Shown here: piece after piece, positions 20,331 to 31,304 of the stretch
Layout of the letters: every line of letters starts with the position of its first letter
Position numbering within the stretch: position 1 is the stretch's first letter
DNA from: Symbiodinium kawagutii
Taxonomy: Eukaryota > Sar > Dinophyceae > Suessiales > Symbiodiniaceae
Length of the DNA stretch: 64,000 nucleotides
Reading direction: 5' to 3'
Assembly (NCBI GenBank): GCA_009767595.1
Contig: VSDK01018595.1
Coordinates: 415,115-479,114 of the forward strand
The notes under the pieces: generated by a model
Told to the model about the DNA's origin: nothing
The model's database searches: none
The model's input: the letters and a program-made list of their open reading frames with translations, nothing else
Program-made: the position numbers and the translations under genes

Positions 20331-20800
20331 ATTCCCCTGGACTGGAGCCTCCAGATGTCATTCCTGCGCGTAGGCAACTTGTTGGTATTTGCTGAATCGG
20401 AGCCTCTCTGAATGCCTCTGTCCACGTTGAGGGTTCTGTTTGGCATAGGGGACCAGCTGTCACTGCTGCTGCCTTCTTCAGGCTCTGGAAGCTCTGTCTC
20501 ATCTCGAGCTTCCTGAATTTGTTTGTTTCGAAGCCAGAGCTCTTTCATTTTTCTCTTCACATGCTTGGTGAGCTCTTTCTTGTGTGGCTTCAGCTGGTCT
20601 GGTGGTTCCTCACCTCTCTGCTCATACCTTCTTTTCTTCCACCTTCGAACACTGGAGGCCCAGCCACGGGAAGCAAAGCGCTCCTCATTCCAGCTTGGGC
20701 CTTTTGCAGGCTTCTCCCAGCTGCTGCTGCTTGTGCCCTCCCAAGCACCTGGAGCCCAGGTACTCCCAAATGAGCAGAAGCTGGGCCTTCTGCAGGCTTT
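20306..20800 (-). CDS. Charged coding frame next to a LINE end
   Basis: The minus frame contains RRWKKRRYEQRGEEPPDQLK, PHKKELTKHVKRKMKELWLR and EARDETELPEPEEGSSSDSW. The Lys/Glu-rich helical stretch followed by an acidic serine tail is convincing coding sequence. It lies downstream of the LINE-like motif in a different frame, so it is either a frameshifted part of the same element or a host gene. It is preceded in frame by a TAG at about 20806. Confidence 0.55.
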   Translation of the reverse strand, partial: KACRRPSFCSFGSTWAPGAWEGTSSSSWEKPAKGPSWNEERFASRGWASSVRRWKKRRYEQRGEEPPDQLKPHKKELTKHVKRKMKELWLRNKQIQEARDETELPEPEEGSSSDSWSPMPNRTLNVDRGIQRGSDSANTNKLPTRRNDIWRLQSRGMIVCGHSR

Positions 20801-20958
20801 GGCCTTCTATACCTCTGGTACCAAATGAGGTCCAACTCCCTGGCAACGTACAGCCTTTGGGAATCAGGCTCCTCCCTTGAAACTAGCTGTCTCTGCAGGA
20901 TTCGACGAAGCCCCCGCATCTGAAACGCATCCAAGCTTTTACACAGTGATTGTGTCAA
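20801..20958 (-). mobile_element. LINE-type retrotransposon remnant (C-terminal motif)
   Basis: The minus frame starts TQSLCKSLDAFQMRGLRRIL and continues QRQLVSREEPDSQRLYVARE. LDAFQxRxLRRIL is typical of the region just after the reverse transcriptase domain of non-LTR retrotransposons. The usual following block (dR.tN..v) is not seen, and no reverse transcriptase domain is found upstream to 21400, so this is a fragment. Confidence 0.5.
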
Positions 20959-20998
20959 ATGAACGGTTACTCCATTTCTAGGTTACTCCAAAGTTCGG

Positions 20999-21241
20999 AT
21001 GGTGACTACTTTGGGAGAACCACAACTTTGGACTTCTCAATATTTTGAGAATCGCTCATGTCTTTCCCTTGGACAGGCAGCTCAGTTCAGCTGCAAGACG
21101 GTAAGCCAGCAGCTCCATACCAAGCTACCAGGCTATACCAACCGCTGGTTACCCTGGGGGCTGCCCATGATCAACTTCGAACCTCTGCCTATTCTCCGAG
21201 CCCTGCGAGCTTTCACGCCAGGGTTGTTTTTTTATCTGTTT
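20999..21241. other. Open but unassigned segment
   Basis: A plus frame (KLPGYTNRWLPWGLPMINFE) is open for 81 codons to TGA. No family and no clear splice signals. Confidence 0.2.
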
Positions 21242-21394
21242 TGAATGTTTTTTTTTAAGATATTAGCGTTGGTTTTTCAAATGTTCGTTTCACTAATATT
21301 TAGGTTTTGTAAATCTGTTCTTTTTTTGTGGCTTTTGTTGGCTGTTGGCATGGTTCGATCCTAACAAAATCTCAGGCATTTATTCAACGGCCCA

Positions 21395-21545
21395 TGAGCT
21401 ACTTGTCTCTGGCTGGAAATCTCTGAGATAGCCATAGATGGCGGGCCCTGGCGATCGACAACTGCCATGGTGTTCAAGCAACCAATCGGCGGAATTTTCG
21501 ACAAGGAGCTTGAAACCCTCCACCAGCAATCATGCACTAGACATT
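21395..21545 (+). CDS. Possible exon, unknown protein
   Basis: Reads LEISEIAIDGGPWRSTTAMV and then FKQPIGGIFDKELETLHQQS to TGA. The minus strand gives LSKIPPIGCLNTMAVVDRQG. No family recognised. Confidence 0.3.
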
Positions 21546-22458
21546 CATCAAATCATAAGCCCAAACCCCAATGATGACCAGAAATCTCCCAGCGATCAGC
21601 TTTGATCTCCTAGTCTTTATCGGCAAATGCAGCTCCATGATCGATACATAGCTGCGCCATAGAGCTGATTCTGGCTCCAACTTTCGGAACATTGATTGTT
21701 GGCAGCCCCAGGTGGCTCTTACTGGCAGTAATCCTTAGCATCAGATCAATCAACATCTGTCATTTCAGATTATTAAAGCATAGCAACACCTAACATCATA
21801 CAGTAATCAACAAATTGATCAGCCCATAACAACTAGTAACTAGTACCCAACAGCAATGATCAACACCATTCCAGCAATCCCACATGGCAATAGAATTTCA
21901 GCATGTACAATAGATCAACATAGATCAACCATCCCCGCGGTAAATTAACCTGGCAATGGAAAATCCACCAATTATTGATGATGATTTTCCATGGCTACGT
22001 TAGATCACCAGAGTGTAAAGCTGGTTTACTTATCGAAAACTGTGATTTTGACTTCCAGGATAATTCCCAGAGGGTACAAAGTTGACATTTTGAGCTGCTA
22101 GATGAATTGCCACAGGGTAGCAGTCATCAAATTGGCATGGCCCTCTTGACAATTTGCTTGTCTTCTCTTAGGATTCGCCATTGCAAGCCGCAACTCTCCC
22201 GACTACCAAGATTGATCCAGTGAAACCATTTATCAAGAATATATACTCATAGTCGCAATGAACCATATTCACCAGAAATGTTCCGGATAAATTTCGGAAA
22301 AAATAAAAGACAAATTGACCTCAGTCTGTGGCTGAGATTTCCTCATAATATCAACAATCCCTGAGACCCTTGTAACTCAAAAAACCATTCGAGGCATCGT
22401 GACCCACGAGTTCCCCTGGTGTTGGCTCAACCCTGGCCTGGCATGACCATTCCAGGCA
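21546..22458. other. Non-coding DNA with family D pieces
   Basis: CAACATAGATCAACC words, then family D sequence at 21940-22080. No gene seen. Confidence 0.4.
21940..22080 (+). mobile_element. Two adjoining family D elements
   Basis: TTAACCTGGCAATGGAAAATCC to TTTTCCATGGCTACGTTAGA, then a second, weaker copy ending CCCAGAGGGTACA. Confidence 0.6.
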
Positions 22459-22508
22459 TCGGCTGCATGGGCTGCATCGGCTGCATGGGCTGCATGGGCT
22501 GCATGGGC
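22459..22508. repeat. GCTGCATGG nonamer repeat
   Basis: Five to six 9-bp units (GCTGCATGG/GCTGCATCG). The minus strand would give a Cys-Ser-Pro repeat. Confidence 0.9.
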
Positions 22509-22559
22509 CTAGGTGCGGCTCGCCAAGGCCAAAACAGCAGCTTTCCCAGCCACTCATAG

Positions 22560-23096
22560 TAGTCTTCTTTCTTTCTGTAAGCTGTCAGAGAGCGCTGCCC
22601 GCAAGCTAACTCATGCTAGTAATCAAGTTGAACAAATGCAAACTTCGTGGTCAGAAATGTGAAAAAATGATCTCCTGATCATCTGTCGACTGTGGTGCAG
22701 TGGTTCCAGGGCCCCTGGTATCCCTTCCGTTTCTGTTTACCACCAACCTCGGGGCATGCTAGTGGTGGCTTCATCGGCTGGAAATCATAGTTAAACTGCT
22801 ATTCTTCATAATCAACAAACTTTTATGCTGTTTCATAGTTTACTATTGGTATCTATTGGTTATACTGCTACTAGCAAGTTAGTTTACAGTTGGTTTCAAC
22901 CCTATTGGTTTATATGGTTTATAATCTTGTTTACACTTTATCCAACAACTATCTTTATAATCAACAACCTATTGGTCATATAAACTTCTAAAATTGCTAA
23001 ACTGGTATCTTGATAACCTGGACGGTTGGCCTGGTTCATTTCTCACAGAATAGTCCTCGTGAAAGGCATGATCTTATGATATGATATGGTGGTCTC
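22560..23096. other. Non-coding DNA
   Basis: TATTGGTTTATA words at 22840-23000. No gene seen. Confidence 0.4.
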
Positions 23097-23190
23097 TCAA
23101 AATCAGAAGCCCCAAAGTTATGGTTGTTTATTACTTGAATGACCAATCAATCAAGAATGATAATTTGGGATGATTTGGGGGTATTATGAG
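23097..23190 (-). mobile_element. Family A element, right end degraded
   Basis: TGGTGGTCTCTCAAAATC, then GTTATGGTTGTTTATTAC and GGATGATTTGGGGG; no clean right terminus. Confidence 0.6.
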
Positions 23191-23335
23191 GGCTTAATTA
23201 ACAGGATAATGACTAGGTCAAGTATCATAGTAATTGTCTATTGTGATTCATGAACAATGAGCGTCATGGATTGTTGATCGTGAATGATAGATCACAGCGA
23301 CACTTTAACTCACAACGACACCATTTGGCTGTGGG

Positions 23336-23443
23336 TCAGAATCCTGTAACCCTGGTTCCCCCATCATTAACCATTGGTTTTCCCACTATTCTTGTTGCTC
23401 ATTATCCCCCATTAGTGCTGGTTAAGTGCCAGACCCATAGCCA
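23336..23443 (+). mobile_element. Family B MITE
   Basis: TGGCTGTGGGTCAGAATCC to AGACCCATAGCCA. Flanks TT and TA are not identical. Confidence 0.8.
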
Positions 23444-23548
23444 TATATTATATAGCTGGTGAATATATCCCCTGTGAAATTGTTGGTTGTTGTCTCCTAT
23501 TGTTTACCATCAACCATTGGTTGGTTGGTTAATATTGACCCATTGCTG

Positions 23549-23884
23549 GTTGGTTGATGCTTGTATCCCCTATTATTATCCCCTACCATGAACAATGCCG
23601 TTGTTTTTTCCACTATTGTTGGCTATGTTACCCAGCCGGGTTGGTTGTTAGTTGCTTATCAACCACTTGTTAGTAGCCATTATTCCCTATGATTAACCAT
23701 AGTTATCCCCATTAACCAGCTAGTTCACCAGCCAGGTTGGTTGGTCTGGTTGGTTGATGCTTATATCCCCTATTGTATCCTATTACTATCCGCTATTATT
23801 AACAATACCATGTTTTTTCCACTATTGTTCGCTATGTTAACCAGCCAGGTTGGTTGTTAGTTGCTTATTAACCACTAGTTAGTT
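23549..23884. repeat. Tandem duplication, about 197 bp offset
   Basis: TTGATGCTTGTATCCCCTA ... TTTTTTCCACTATTGTTGG ... GGTTGGTTGTTAGTTGCTTA occurs at 23552-23675 and again at 23749-23884. Confidence 0.8.
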
Positions 23885-23999
23885 GCTTATTAAGTTCTCA
23901 CAGGGAGAACTATGCTTAACTTTGCTTGATGACTACAATTATCCCCATTAACCAGCTAGTTAACCAGCTAGTTCACTAGTCGACCACTAGTTCACTAGC

Positions 24000-24140
24000 A
24001 TTAATGCCTTGACCCAGCTCGGCTTGCCTCAGGCTGTGCATCGCTGGCACCTCTGAGGCTCCCAGCACTTGCTGCTGCCACGTCACCGTGGTGGTCTCGA
24101 CGTGCCCCTGACGGCCGAATGGCGCGATTGGTCGACAAAA
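24000..24140. CDS. GC-rich island, weak exon candidate
   Basis: Plus frames include CIAGTSEAPSTCCCHVTVVV and LLLPRHRGGLDVPLTAEWRD. It begins with TTGACCCAGCTCGGC, a family B-like end. Little confidence. Confidence 0.15.
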
Positions 24141-24159
24141 ATCTAGGGGTTTTGATGGT

Positions 24160-24480
24160 GAATCATCTATGACAATGGTATATAATGGTTGATAATCATG
24201 ATAATCAGGTTCTAGTGGTGAATAATCAGGGATAATGATAATGATTGATAATCATGATGATCAGTGAGAAAACCTAGGGTTCTTTATGGTGAATCATCAG
24301 TGATAAATGCCGCTATTTGCGAACAAAAACCAAGGGTTTTAATGGAGAATGATCAATGATAATGGTTGGTACTGGTTGATAATCATGATAATCCATGAAA
24401 CCGAGACGGTTCGAATCAATGAAACTCATATTTCGGTAGTTAGAATCATCAGTGAGAGTAGTTGTGGAAAGTTTCTGATA
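24160..24480. repeat. Degenerate TGATAATCATGATAATCA repeats
   Basis: Three diverged copies (24150, 24240 and 24330) of a roughly 90-bp block with CTAGGGTTTTGATGGTGAAT and GGTTGATAATCATGATAATC. Confidence 0.65.
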
Positions 24481-24861
24481 GGTTAACAATCAATGAAACT
24501 GGTGGCAATGGTTGAATCATACCCTATGTTCATGTTTGTATAGTTGTTGGCCGTAATGATCAGTGATGACCGGCTGTTGACTATAACAGGTTCATATTCC
24601 ATTGGAATGGATGTAGAAGAACTACAACAAAAATTGTATAGTGGGAGATCCAGCTCTTAATAAACCACCTCTAGCATACACATGAATAGATAGGTTGTGT
24701 TTTACCATCAAATAAGTTAGGGTTAGCAATAAGGGTCTGCCATGAATGCTAATTGATGGTGTTACAATGTTCTTCATTGTCGGTGATACCCCAGTTACAG
24801 GGAACACAAGGTAGTTGTTTCCACTACGAGGGCAATCATCATCACAGGAAACAATCATAAT

Positions 24862-24962
24862 TGGTGGTTTCTCAAAATAGGGGTACCCCCAAATCATCCA
24901 TTATGAACCATTTATAGTAATAAACCAGCCATTTTTGGGTCCCCTATTTTGAGAAACCACCA
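24862..24962 (+). mobile_element. Family A MITE
   Basis: TGGTGGTTTCTCAAAATAGG to CCTATTTTGAGAAACCACCA, 101 bp with near-perfect termini, flanked by AT on both sides. Confidence 0.95.
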
Positions 24963-24988
24963 ATTAAGTGTCTGGAAGTTTGGTTTAC

Positions 24989-25143
24989 CGTGCTGAGGCT
25001 CGTGAAGATGCCCCCCGAAGTCGCTGGCTTCCAATCCTGTCATGCGCATCTTCGAGCGGTGGTTCCAACATGCTCCAAGTCATGCCGGAACCGTGCGCCG
25101 GCACACTGGTGGTGCAGGTTCGATCCATCGGTGGATGTGCGTC
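24989..25143 (-). CDS. Possible exon, unknown protein
   Basis: Pyrimidine-rich acceptor (TTTTCCTGTCTATGAGACAG|G) and donor GCACG|gtaaac. Reads DAHPPMDRTCTTSVPAHGSG and then MTWSMLEPPLEDAHDRIGSQ; 155 nt, phase 0 to 2. The plus strand is open for about 90 codons (SGSLVYRAEAREDAPRSRWL...) and is also protein-like. Minus is preferred for its acceptor. Confidence 0.4.
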
Positions 25144-25259
25144 CTGTCTCATAGACAGGAAAATGGCCCTTGCCATAAAGGAGTACGGCATGGAATATCA
25201 TGTAGTATCAACTCATGTAGTATCATGCAATATTAATGACTGCGTTAATCCTTGATCCT

Positions 25260-25611
25260 TAAATCATAAATGGGCACCCACCAAAACAGGTGTTTTCAGG
25301 GTTGATAATTGTCATTATTAGAGGGTTAGTAGGTACCAGTCGGTACCAGCATTTATGGACAAGCCCATTGATATTAACTTAGTCACTATCACAAAGCGTC
25401 TTTGTATCATTGACTTCTGGCGCCGATCAGATCCCCAGAACTAAGCTGTTCTTCGTGAAACCGTTTCTTCCCCTTACGAATATCACAACAGGGTTGGGTT
25501 ATCTATAACAGAACTAAGCTGTTCTTCCTCTTACAAATATCACAACTGGTGTTTCAAACCCCTTACAGGAGTTCTTCTCAAGGTTGGGTTTGAACCACCA
25601 GCCAGCTTGCT
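25260..25611. other. Non-coding DNA
   Basis: AACTAAGCTGTTCTTC occurs twice (25440 and 25508), a short diverged duplication. No gene seen. Confidence 0.35.
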
Positions 25612-25715
25612 CAATCTTGGTGGAGTCTTTTTCTCAAACTTTAACCCCTACGAAAAATATGCGAACGTCAATCACCCCTCCCAAAGTCATTGGGGAAAAA
25701 AGAGGTAAAAACAAC
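25612..25715 (+). mobile_element. Family C element, diverged
   Basis: CTTGGTGGAGTCTTTTTC, AACCCCTACGAAAAATATGC inside, and a right end AAACAACCAACCAG. Confidence 0.5.
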
Positions 25716-26141
25716 CAACCAGTCCATTAATAGTCATTATCCCTTGCTATCAACCACTATAATCCCTTATTGTAAAAAATAACGCCAGTTTGGTTAGTGG
25801 GTCTGATTGTCTAAGTTAGCAATGCTTCACCAGGCTGTGATCCTCGAGGTGGTGGTGTGGACCCCTCCGCAAGACATATCGCTGACCTGTTGAAAGCCTC
25901 CCTGGGGCATCGGAGTCTGAGAGATGTACCTCGCAGCGTGCAGGCACCCTCCGCATGACCAGGATCCATTGAAGGTGATGTCTGGATCGGTAGCTCCAAG
26001 GGTATCATGCATGGGAACATGTACATGTGGAGACCCTGACAAAGATATGCATAGATGTAAATTTTGATCATAGCTTCGTAAAACAGAGACAAGAACGGCC
26101 ACGACAGAGACCAGAAGCTCCTTCTTCTACCACTACCGCCA

Positions 26142-26412
<271 letters not shown>

Positions 26413-26499
26413 CAACTCCTCCTGCTACTGCCTTTGTTTATTAGGATATGATATGAACACATAAATCAAAATACCCATCGTAAGAAAAAAATGCATCAA

Positions 26500-27010
26500 C
26501 CACGCTTGTCATTGCTCCTGAGCCATGATTTGCGATCGTTGACCATCCCTGCGCGCGAACTCATCATGGGCAGTTTTTGACCATGTGTCAGAAGCCATTG
26601 TCAACCACTTGTCGACCATAACAATTCTCAAGCACGTCTCAACCAAAACCACTATCAACCATGACTAACATGGCTGAATCCAACCAAAATCACTATGAAC
26701 CACTACTGGTTGGCAGTTTCAACCCCTCTGAAGAATAGTCGACCAGCCAACTATTACTGGCATGGCTGAACCATCATCAATCATCACTATTGTTATTGTT
26801 GGAATGTGTGTCCCCTATTCTTAGCCATCATTAATCATTTTTTGCCACTATAAAAACCACCAGCTATAGTGTAACTATGTAAAACCACCATCAACCATTC
26901 TTGTTGGGATTATGATTGGCCATTGTCAACCCACTATAATCCCCTATTATTAACCACGAGTAGCCATTATAAAACCATTACTTCCACGGGTGAACCATCA
27001 TCAACCACTA
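26500..27010. other. Non-coding DNA with family C fragment
   Basis: CCATCAACCACTA words; a family C left end at 26706 (CTGGTTGGCAGTTTCAACC). Confidence 0.4.
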
Positions 27011-27014
27011 CTTT

Positions 27015-27180
27015 TTTCCCATCAGAACCAACTCCGCAACGCAGCAACTGGGAGCTCCCTGCGTCGTGGCAGTCATGGGTGCCCCCATCACGGCGCCGGT
27101 GGCNNNNNNNNNNGGCGCCGGTGGCAGCAGCCAGTTCCGGGCCCTGGCTGGTTGGATGTGCAGCTGGGGGTAGTGAAGCC
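27015..27180 (+). CDS. Possible exon spanning an assembly gap
   Basis: The plus frame TNSATQQLGAPCVVAVMGAP runs to the gap and resumes as APVAAASSGPWLVGCAAGGS. If the duplicated gap edges are merged, the frame stays open across the junction. Other frames are open. No family recognised. Confidence 0.3.
27104..27113. other. Assembly gap (10 N)
   Basis: Ten N. The 12 bases GGCGCCGGTGGC stand directly on both sides, suggesting overlapping contig ends. Confidence 0.98.
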
Positions 27181-27189
27181 ATGGTCAAT

Positions 27190-27840
27190 ACTAGCCATCT
27201 GAATGATGGTAATGATGGTAATGACTAAGAATGGTTAATGATGGTAACGATGGTAATGATGACTGTTAGCCATCAATATTAGCCATGGTAATGATGCTTC
27301 AATGATGGCTAATGATGGATGATCATGGTTAATGATGCCATAAATACTGATCAATGATGGATGATAATGGTTAACAATGGTCCATGATTCATAATGGTTA
27401 TATAATAATGGTCATTGATCGCACAGAGTCTGTCTTTCAACATGGCCCCACTGCATGGCACACCATGTTAGGTGTGTTTCCACCTGAGTAGGAAATCAGA
27501 TACCGAAAATGTGCAAAGGCTGCAGCCTATAATAATCGTTAGGAATGGTTAATAATGAACTCAGCTGGTTGAGAATGGTGAATGATGGTGGGTGGTGGTG
27601 GTTAGCAATGGTTAGTGACTGTTGATAGTGGCTGAGTGTTGAAAATGGTTGATAATAGCAAATCAAGGTTGATAATGGATAATAAATCATTATGAATGAT
27701 GATTAAAAGTCGGCAAGTAATGGCTAATGATAGTTGGTCCTGGTCATAGTACTGCTGATCATTGATTGTGGTTCATTGATACTCAATCGATGGTTAATAG
27801 TAGTGAATCATGACTGATAGGGGTTGATAATGATAATGAT
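27190..27840. repeat. Degenerate AATGATGGTTAATGATGG repeats
   Basis: ATGGTTAATGATGG and AATGGTTGATAATGG words throughout; no gene. Confidence 0.6.
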
Positions 27841-28014
27841 CTTGGTGGCTTTTGGATCCTTTGCTAAAAGTTTGAATTCTTACCGGCTATAAATCATGTC
27901 CCAAAACCCAAAAACACTAAAAATCTAGGTTAGTGGCTGATTACGCGACCTAGTGATGGATGCTCGTTGATAGTGATCCAGAATGGTTGAACAACAGTAG
28001 ATCTTTGAAACTAC

Positions 28015-28405
28015 CAGCCAGGTTTACCTAATAAAATCCACCATTTAAAGCTGTTTTTGCCTATCAAAAGTGGTGATTTATCGCTGGTTCACCTAAAAAA
28101 ATATCCTAGGAATTATGGGACAAGATGCACCCAGATCTTAAAGGCCTGGGGACCAAATGTGTGTCCGAAAAGCCTACTTTTCCAGATCCGCAAGATGAAC
28201 AATCAATGCTAGTAATGGTCACTGTAGAATGTGTGTAAAAAAAATGAATCATAGTTGGTTCACCTTTTAGAAAATGGATATAAACATATCCATAAAATCC
28301 ACCATAAAAAATAGCTGGTTCATTTATTTAAAAAAATGTTATGAAAATAAACAATAATCCACCATAGAAATAGCTGGTTCACCTATCCAAAAAATTGGTG
28401 ACTTC
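28015..28405. repeat. Three diverged family D-like units
   Basis: TAAAATCCACCATTTAAAGC, CCATAAAATCCACCATAAAA and AATAATCCACCATAGAAATA, each followed by AGCTGGTTCACC or a variant. Confidence 0.5.
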
Positions 28406-28424
28406 TATCATTTTAAGGTCCCAA

Positions 28425-28545
28425 GGTCCCATCCCGCCAGTCCTGTGCCGCGCCGCTTGGGAGAAGGCAAACGGGGAAGAGAACTTGTCACCCAGATCTG
28501 AGGCGCGGTGTCGTAGTGGTTGCGGCCGAATCAAGTGGAGGATTT
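28425..28545 (+). CDS. Possible exon, unknown protein
   Basis: The plus frame reads SRQSCAAPLGRRQTGKRTCH and then PDLRRGVVVVAAESSGGF. A second plus frame reads ASPVPRRLGEGKRGRELVTQ. No clear splice sites. Confidence 0.25.
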
Positions 28546-28799
28546 AGTGTGATGACAAATCTTTATCATGTTGATTCGCATGATTATCAAGGTGGATAAA
28601 TCTTAATTCGGATGATAACAATTTTTATTATGATTTATCATTTATGATAGATCTTTATCAAGGTTGATAATGGATGATAAATCATGTTGGAAAATGGATC
28701 GATAATGCCTAATGAAGGTCTATGGGTCAACAATCTCCATTATTCACTATTTATAGCTGATGATTGTTGAACCATTGACATCTATTGCCATTATGATTG

Positions 28800-28903
28800 A
28801 TACAAAACCTGGCAATGGCAAAATCCGCTAGTTATGGCTGACTTACAAGGGTTTCCCCAAGAAAAATGGTAATTTTCCATTGTCAACTTAGTGTACCGGA
28901 TGG
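28800..28903 (+). mobile_element. Family D element
   Basis: ACAAAACCTGGCAATGGCAAAATCC to GATTTTCC-type right end (GGTAATTTTCCATTGTCAAC then TTAGTGTACC). Confidence 0.6.
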
Positions 28904-29084
28904 TACATGGTAAGGAATGGCTCACAATGGTTCTACAGTAATGTGAAACAAAGGCCGATACTATGTAGAAGCAATGATGAGGCAATTTTTAAACATATGG
29001 CAAATGGTGAGGAATGGTTAATACCAATATTACCAATAATCCTGACCATACACCATATTCTTGACCATTCCCTGCCAATAAGAA

Positions 29085-29260
29085 TTTACATGATGGTTGA
29101 CCAAGCAGTACATGGGAAGGAACGGTCGGTCAAACCGCTTGGTCGTTGTTGCATGGCGGTGATTCATGGAGTGGAAACATGCTTGCTTGACTTCCTACTT
29201 CCATGGGGGGGCCCATCGCGGATAGCATCCGCAAATGCTAATATTTTGAGGCAAAAATAA
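29085..29260 (+). CDS. Possible exon, unknown protein
   Basis: The plus frame reads VHGKERSVKPLGRCCMAVIH and then GVETCLLDFLLPWGGPSRIA to TAA. Unassigned. Confidence 0.25.
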
Positions 29261-29399
29261 CAAAATGTCATTGATTTCATACATTTACAGCTTGGCAAAT
29301 TGAGATTCCTGTGTGAATTGACAGAATGAATTGTGGACTTTTGATTCTCAGAATACGGTGGATTAACAATGCCGTTATAACCAGTTGATATCACCAGAT

Positions 29400-29925
29400 A
29401 TATGGAAAAAAAGACGGGTGGTTTCTCTTGGTAGCATAGTCAGGATATCGGATATGCTTTCAGCAGCCAAGCAGCGCCAGAGCGCTGGTTCACAGGGACT
29501 TCCAAGGTCAACCCTCTTAGGCTCCACTGGTGACACTGCCTGGCGCTTTCTTTCCTTCTCCTTCTACACCTGCATCTTTTGCAGCTTGATGCTGTGGGCC
29601 AGTAACTCAAGCTGATTTCCTTGAGTTTGCATAGCGCCTTTCGTTTGGTTGAAAGCAGTGGTAGTTCCAGGGCTGAAGCCAGCCAGCTACTGCTTTTCAA
29701 CCTCTTGCTCCTCTGCCTATTGGCAAGTGTCTGAGGCAAACTGCTGGCCTTTTCGATGGCATGGCGCAAGATGTTGCGCTTTCTGCTCGGTCCATGAGAT
29801 CTATGCCAAGTACATCCGGGCTTGAGCTCGTTCACCGACCGTCTCAAACACAGCAATAACCCCGCTCCGCTCGGGATGCGCTGGGCACCTTTCCCAGCGT
29901 TTTTAGATTTAGCACCAACGTTCAC
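29400..29925 (-). pseudogene. Minus frame broken only by TAA/TAG
   Basis: One frame continues from the exon at 29926-30013 and stays protein-like for about 175 codons. Segments are KRWERCPAHPERSGVIAVFE, VGERAQARMYLA, ISWTEQKAQHLAPCHRKGQQ, AEEQEVEKQ, LAGFSPGTTTAFNQTKGAMQ and KEKERKRQAVSPVEPKRV. It is interrupted by two TAA near 29911-29905 and by four TAG, with no TGA. A different minus frame is open for 161 codons (SRKRNILRHAIEKASSLPQT...), but its Cys/Arg runs (CKRCRCRRRRK) look like an out-of-frame reading. No family recognised. Confidence 0.4.
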
Positions 29926-30013
29926 CGCTTGTGATGGCGGCCCTGGGCTCGGGGATGCGAGCTTTGGGCGGGGCCGTGCTGCCCGTGGGGATGCCAGCTA
30001 TGCCAAATGTACG
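29926..30013 (-). CDS. Possible exon, unknown protein
   Basis: Excellent acceptor (CTTGTTTTTTCTCTGGATATAG|) and donor AAGCG|gtgaac. Reads RTFGIAGIPTGSTAPPKARI and then PEPRAAITS; 88 nt, with about 85% G/C at third positions. The plus strand is open as well (GDASFGRGRAARGDASYAKC...). The following frame is described under 29400-29925. Confidence 0.45.
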
Positions 30014-30381
30014 CTATATCCAGAGAAAAAAACAAGGTCAAAAAACACTGAATGTGAAATGCCGAATCTCAACCTGTGGACATGACTGAAGTTGGAACAT
30101 GCCTTGCTCCCTCTTCCACGAAGACACCATACCGTGGACACTAGACCCGACAACTTTGGATCTCATGGGCAATCATCAAATAATCCCGTGCCGGGTGCAA
30201 ATTCCTTGGCAGAAAAAAACATAGGATCATCCAATAAGAACTTTGTGAACCTTTGATTCCCAAGAACGGATGTGACCAAAGCGGATCGATATATGGCTGC
30301 GGGTCAAAACCCTTGGTCGATATCACTACATGGGCAAAAAATATAATATATATATATATACCCCGTGAGCAAATTAGTCCT

Positions 30382-30481
30382 TGGTGGCCAAAATAGGGGT
30401 CACCCCCAGTTCTCATCCCATATGGACCATCTTTAGTATTACACCAGGCATTTTGGGGTTCCCAATTTTAAGAAACCACCA
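30382..30481 (+). mobile_element. Family A MITE
   Basis: Left TGGTGGCCAAAATAGGGG (5-bp deletion in the terminus), right AATTTTAAGAAACCACCA. Confidence 0.85.
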
Positions 30482-30639
30482 TATCTGCATTTGTTCTGAT
30501 GACCACATCGTTCCTGAAGCTTCCAACCCCCAACAATGGAACCGTTCCTCAATTTGACCCATGTCTCGAATCGTTCCATGTCTTGCGTTCAAAAGAGCCA
30601 CACCCTGACCGTCGATCAAAGCAATCACCAGGGTGTTGA

Positions 30640-31106
30640 CTTATCAGAAAAGCTTGGAGTAATACCATGACTATCCCAGCGTTTTGAAGAAATAACTATT
30701 CGCTATTCAGTATGAACTATGAATATCAAGCTTCATTAACTGTTACTGTTGACCAGTCCTTAACCAACCAGTAACCGTCAGTAATCCATGAGCTCTACTA
30801 TCGCTGATTGTTGACCAACCATCATTCAATCATTCACAAACCATCCACCAATCACCAACCATCAAACCATAACTAACTAAACACCATGGCTATGGACAAA
30901 CCTGTAGCCATTTAGTTGGTGTATCTCCTATTATTGTTGGCTATCATCCCCCATTAACCACTCTTAGTGGTTCCAACCCTTTTATAAGAACCAGTAAATA
31001 ATGATCATTGTTAATCATGGACTAAGCCCCAGATTATCATTGTTATTGGCTATCATCCCCTATTATCTCAATCAATGGTTATCACCTCTCAAAAACTCTA
31101 TAAAAC
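30640..31106. other. Non-coding DNA
   Basis: AACCATCAACCA and TATTGTTGGCTATCATCCCC words resembling family B interiors. No gene seen. Confidence 0.4.
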
Positions 31107-31221
31107 CGGCTGTGGGTCAAAAACCCGTACCCCTGGTTCCCTATCATTAACCATTGTTTACCCTATCATTGTTGCTTATTAACCCCCAATTGGTTGGTTA
31201 ACTGCTTGACCCAGCTCGCCA
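31107..31221 (+). mobile_element. Family B element, variant right end
   Basis: CGGCTGTGGGTCAAAAACC to TTGACCCAGCTCGCCA. Confidence 0.8.
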
Positions 31222-31304
31222 TATATAGCTGGTATATCCCCTAGTATTGTTACTTATTATCCCCTACCATTAACCAACCATTATTAACCACTATCATTGG
31301 TATA

